A stretch of 45,511 nt of DNA from NCBI GenBank assembly GCA_016794035.1, contig JAEUHS010000009.1, positions 1 to 45,511 on the forward strand, given 5' to 3'. The stretch comes from Planctomycetota bacterium. Lineage in GTDB: Bacteria > Planctomycetota > UBA1135 > UBA2386. Position numbers and translations under genes: made by a program. The notes below the pieces were generated by a model, which saw only the letters and a list, made by a program, of their open reading frames with translations, searched no databases and was not told where the DNA came from. Shown piece by piece: positions 43,081-45,511 of the stretch; position 1 is the first letter of the stretch; each line of letters starts with the position of its first letter.

Positions 43081-43539
43081 TCAGAGCTTCTTGCTGCAGA
43101 TGTAGCAGATCGGATCGTCGCTGCCGGGCAGCGCGACGATCGGTCCCTGCAGCACCGGGAAGGGAGGCGTGTTCTTGTCGTTGTGCAGCATCAGGTCGAA
43201 CGCGCGCGGCACGTTCTTGCCCTCGAACTGGACGTCGAACGAGAAGTTGACGAACTCGGCCTTGCCCTTGGTCTTGCTCGAGACGACGCCGCCCGCCGAG
43301 CCGGCCTCGTCGCCGGTCGACATCTTGAAGTTGCTGTCCTTGACGCAGGTCGACTCGCCGTCGCACTTCACCTTCTTGGTGCCCTTGTCGGTGTCCGAAC
43401 TCATCGCGATGTTCGGGTAGGGAATCGGGATCGGCCCGGCCGGCGACGGCGTCTTGCACACGTCCGGGAACGCGATCGTGGTGCCGTTGCTGGCCTTGTG
43501 CACGACGCTGAGGAAGTTGGCTCCGACGGTGACGGGCAT
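43081..43539 (-). CDS. PAAR-like DUF4150 spike protein
   Basis: 152 residues from ATG 43539. Full-length DUF4150 pattern: MPVTVGANFLSVVHKASNGTTIAFPDVCKTPSPAGPIPIPYPNIAMSSD, then KMSTGDEAGSAGGVVSSKTKGKAEFVNFSFDVQFEGKNVPRAFDLMLHN. DUF4150 caps the VgrG spike of T6SS in place of PAAR and carries effectors. It is a stand-alone protein here, not fused to a toxin. It lies 8 bases downstream of the DUF2169 gene, and the nuclease gene starts 19 bases after it ends. Confidence 0.85.
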   Translation of the reverse strand: MPVTVGANFLSVVHKASNGTTIAFPDVCKTPSPAGPIPIPYPNIAMSSDTDKGTKKVKCDGESTCVKDSNFKMSTGDEAGSAGGVVSSKTKGKAEFVNFSFDVQFEGKNVPRAFDLMLHNDKNTPPFPVLQGPIVALPGSDDPICYICSKKL

Positions 43540-43547
43540 GGTGGGAC

Positions 43548-44582
43548 TCAGCTGCGAGGGGGGATGCGGTCGGCGGTGATCGTCAGTGCCTGCACGTCGT
43601 GCGGGCCGTTGCGCAGGGTCGTGAACGCCCGCCACAGCAGCACGAGCGTGCGGGTGTCGGCGTCGACGATCACGGTGTCCAGGTGGGTCTCCAGGTGTTG
43701 CACGGTGCCGGTCCGCAGCACCACGTCGCAGCGTGGCGCCGCGATGCCGGGCAGGGAGAACTCCCAGCGACCCTCGGGCGTTGCGCCGATGACGACCACG
43801 GATTCGTTGCCGAGCAGCCAGGTCGGTGACGACAGGCCGGGCGCGGCCGCCAGGAAGAACCGGCGGTCGAAGTCCTTCGGCAGCCGCGGCGAGCGCCCTT
43901 CCTGCCAGCTGGCGTCGAAGGTGCCCGCGAGCTTCGCGCGCGGCTGCCAGTCGTGGCCGGTGAAGCCGAAGCCGACGGGTGTCACGCGTCCGGTCTGGCT
44001 GGTCAACAGATCGCGCGGATCCTCGATGTTCGGCAGCGGTGCGCCGGGCACCAGCCGGCCCTTCTTCGCGACGAACCCGGTGCCGATCGGATTCTGCGGC
44101 TCGCACTGGTGATGCTCCTCCTTGTCGGCCGTGCGGTCCCAGCCGCCGAAGGCGCGTTCGTACAGCAGCGGCAGCTTCTCGAACGGCTGCGGCGGCGACA
44201 TGCGGGCGCCCAGCAGGCCGGGCTCCCAGCGGCGATCCCCGGTCACGCGCGCGACCTTCGTCAGCGCGCCGAGGCGGAAACCGACGTCGACCTGGGTCGC
44301 GGGGCGTGCGGACATCGCGTGGCCCTGCAGCACGCAGTCGGTGCCGGGTTTCGTGAACGCCACCTCCGGTTCGCGGCGCACGCTGCTCTGGCCCGGTTCG
44401 CCGTGGTGCTTGCCGGCGAAGTCGACGGCCTCCTGCAGCTCGGCCAGCCGCGCACTGCCGTCGCCGGTGATGCGCACGGTCGCCTTGACGATCGTCGACA
44501 GCACGGGTCGCAGCTCCTCGTCGGCCACGAACAGCGGCGCGAAGGCGAACGGCGTGCGGTTGTCGATCTCCGGGTGGCCCAT
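43548..44582 (-). CDS. DUF2169 T6SS accessory/adaptor protein
   Basis: 344 residues. The DUF2169 family blocks are clear: N-terminal NRTPFAFAPLFVADEELRPVLSTIVKATVRI, TDCVLQGHAMSARPATQVDVGFRLGALTKVARVTGDRRW, PLLYERAFGGWDR, EPQNPIGTGFVAKKGRLVPGAPLPNIEDPRDLLTS, PVGFGFTGHDWQPRAKLAGTFDASWQEGRSPRLPKDFDRRFFLAA. DUF2169 proteins are encoded beside PAAR/DUF4150 effectors and act as loading factors for them. It begins 4 bases after the HEAT-repeat gene ends. Confidence 0.87.
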   Translation of the reverse strand: MGHPEIDNRTPFAFAPLFVADEELRPVLSTIVKATVRITGDGSARLAELQEAVDFAGKHHGEPGQSSVRREPEVAFTKPGTDCVLQGHAMSARPATQVDVGFRLGALTKVARVTGDRRWEPGLLGARMSPPQPFEKLPLLYERAFGGWDRTADKEEHHQCEPQNPIGTGFVAKKGRLVPGAPLPNIEDPRDLLTSQTGRVTPVGFGFTGHDWQPRAKLAGTFDASWQEGRSPRLPKDFDRRFFLAAAPGLSSPTWLLGNESVVVIGATPEGRWEFSLPGIAAPRCDVVLRTGTVQHLETHLDTVIVDADTRTLVLLWRAFTTLRNGPHDVQALTITADRIPPRS

Positions 44583-44586
44583 GCGA

Positions 44587-45511
44587 TCAGCGGCGCTGCT
44601 GCCGCGCCAGCGCCTCGAGCTCGAGTTCGGGGACGGTCGCGCGCGAGGCGCGCAGCCGCAGGTAGACGTCACGGCGGCTGTCGAGCGGCAGCGCATCCAG
44701 GTGCGGAGGCAGCGTGTCGGCCGCCATCGGTCGGCCATGTTGGCAGGTGCTCGACGCCGGCATCGACGCGGCGCGGCGTCGCCAGTCGGCGCGGGCGGCG
44801 TCCGGCGCCGGCGGCAGCTCTTCGCTCGCGTCCTCGCCCTCGGCGGCCGGCGGCGGGAACGGCTTCTCGCCGAACGCGGCGTCGGAGCCGGTGAGGCGCC
44901 GGTAGGCCTTCGCCGCCGGCACGCCGAGTTTCGGGTCGCGCATCAGGTCCAGCAGCAACGGCACCGAGGTCGGCAGGCCGAGCGCGCCGAGCGCCTGCAC
45001 CGCGACGCCGGCCAGCTCCGGGCGCGCGAGGGCCCGCTGCAACGTCGCCGCGTCCTCGGCGCAACCCAGCACTGCCAGCATCGACAGGGCGACCGGGTCC
45101 GGATCGGTGGCGCGGCTGGCGCTGGCGCGGCAGAACGCCAATAGTTCGGGCCAGCCGGTCCATGCCGCCGCCTGCAGCGCGGCCCGGCGCACGGCTGCGT
45201 CGGCGTGTTCGAGCGCCGATCGCAGCGCCGTGTCCGGCAGCCGACCGGTGCGCTGCGCGACGCCGAACGCGAGGCACCGCACGGCGGCAGCGGGGTCGGC
45301 ATGCAGGCGATCGCCATGCGCGATCGGCAGGCGATGGAACGCGAGCACGTCCATCGCCGTCGCGGCGCGCAACGCGTCGCCGTCGCCGGCCAGTTCGTCC
45401 AGGGTCGGGCGCAGCGCGTCCGGCAGGCGGTGGCGCAGCGCACGCCGCACGCCGTCGAGCACGGGCGGGTCCCCGGCTCGCAGCGCGGCGCGAACGGGTC
45501 CGAGGTGCCGC
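44587..45511 (-). CDS. HEAT-repeat protein (TIGR02270-like), cut by window edge
   Basis: The frame is open to the right edge; 308 residues are seen and the start lies outside. HEAT repeats are visible: ALRSALEHADAAVRRAALQAAAWTGWPELLAFC, LSMLAVLGCAEDAATLQRALARPELAGVAVQALGALGLPTSVPLLLDLMRDPKLGVPAAKAYRRLTG. A low-complexity acidic linker (PPPAAEGEDASEELPPAPD) precedes a C-terminal LPLDSRRDVYLRLRASRATVPELELEALARQQ. The combination directly upstream of DUF2169/DUF4150 is typical of the TIGR02270 family in T6SS loci. Internal ATG 45462-type starts are not the true start because the frame stays open. Confidence 0.72.
   Translation of the reverse strand, partial: RHLGPVRAALRAGDPPVLDGVRRALRHRLPDALRPTLDELAGDGDALRAATAMDVLAFHRLPIAHGDRLHADPAAAVRCLAFGVAQRTGRLPDTALRSALEHADAAVRRAALQAAAWTGWPELLAFCRASASRATDPDPVALSMLAVLGCAEDAATLQRALARPELAGVAVQALGALGLPTSVPLLLDLMRDPKLGVPAAKAYRRLTGSDAAFGEKPFPPPAAEGEDASEELPPAPDAARADWRRRAASMPASSTCQHGRPMAADTLPPHLDALPLDSRRDVYLRLRASRATVPELELEALARQQRR

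Noticed and set aside
1..45511. tRNA, rRNA, insertion sequences, phage or integrase genes
   Set aside because: None recognised on either strand; intergenic gaps are mostly too short and no transposase or integrase motif was seen.

Overview
This is a GC-rich stretch of bacterial chromosome, packed with genes on both strands and with short intergenic gaps. The gene mix suggests a Gram-negative, lipoprotein-rich, aerobically respiring bacterium. My best guess is Planctomycetota: secreted proteins with long unassigned C-terminal tails, a soluble zinc-finger/TPR anti-sigma-like partner of an ECF sigma factor, a small zinc-ribbon protein, and a type VI secretion (T6SS) accessory island. This assignment is inference from gene content; there is no rRNA and I saw no tRNA.

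Bases 1-5.3 kb: the 3' end of a BIG2-repeat surface protein, then a coupled rRNA-modification pair (rlmH and an RsmB-like m5C methyltransferase), then a hybrid histidine kinase with two receivers. 5.3-7.0 kb (minus): family 2 glycosyltransferase, DUF2304 partner and DinB-like protein in one operon. 7.2-11.3 kb (plus): a five-gene envelope operon with an LpoB-like lipoprotein, a COG3014-like protein, a FlgT-N-like exported protein, a YcfL/DUF1425-like lipoprotein and a glycine-zipper lipoprotein. 11.3-19.7 kb: TolB-like propeller lipoprotein, queA, thiE, a membrane/TPR protein, a large carboxypeptidase-regulatory-domain protein and a di-heme cytochrome c peroxidase.

19.7-25.6 kb: an SF1 helicase behind pruA, a zinc-ribbon protein, a G-run tract, a small lipoprotein and queG. 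25.7-29.2 kb: a degenerate kinase-like protein, an ECF sigma factor with its likely zinc-finger/TPR partner, and a small exported protein. 29.3-39.7 kb: glycerophosphodiesterase with a tandem array of stop codons at its 3' end, class V aminotransferase, gmhA, DUF4384 protein, a secreted terpene-cyclase-fold protein, SDR, TauE-type transporter, mdh, Dabb protein, DUF2203 protein and ETF-ubiquinone oxidoreductase.

39.8-45.5 kb (minus): the most striking region, a tightly linked T6SS-type effector island. In transcription order it holds a HEAT-repeat protein (cut by the right edge), DUF2169, the PAAR-like DUF4150 spike, an AHH-type HNH nuclease toxin candidate, an Imm11/DUF1629 candidate immunity protein coupled to it by a GTGA overlap, a possible second immunity protein (Imm49-like), and a beta-ketoacyl-synthase-fold protein that appears to lack the catalytic cysteine. 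No sheath, baseplate or VgrG gene is in the window; if present they would lie to the right or elsewhere.
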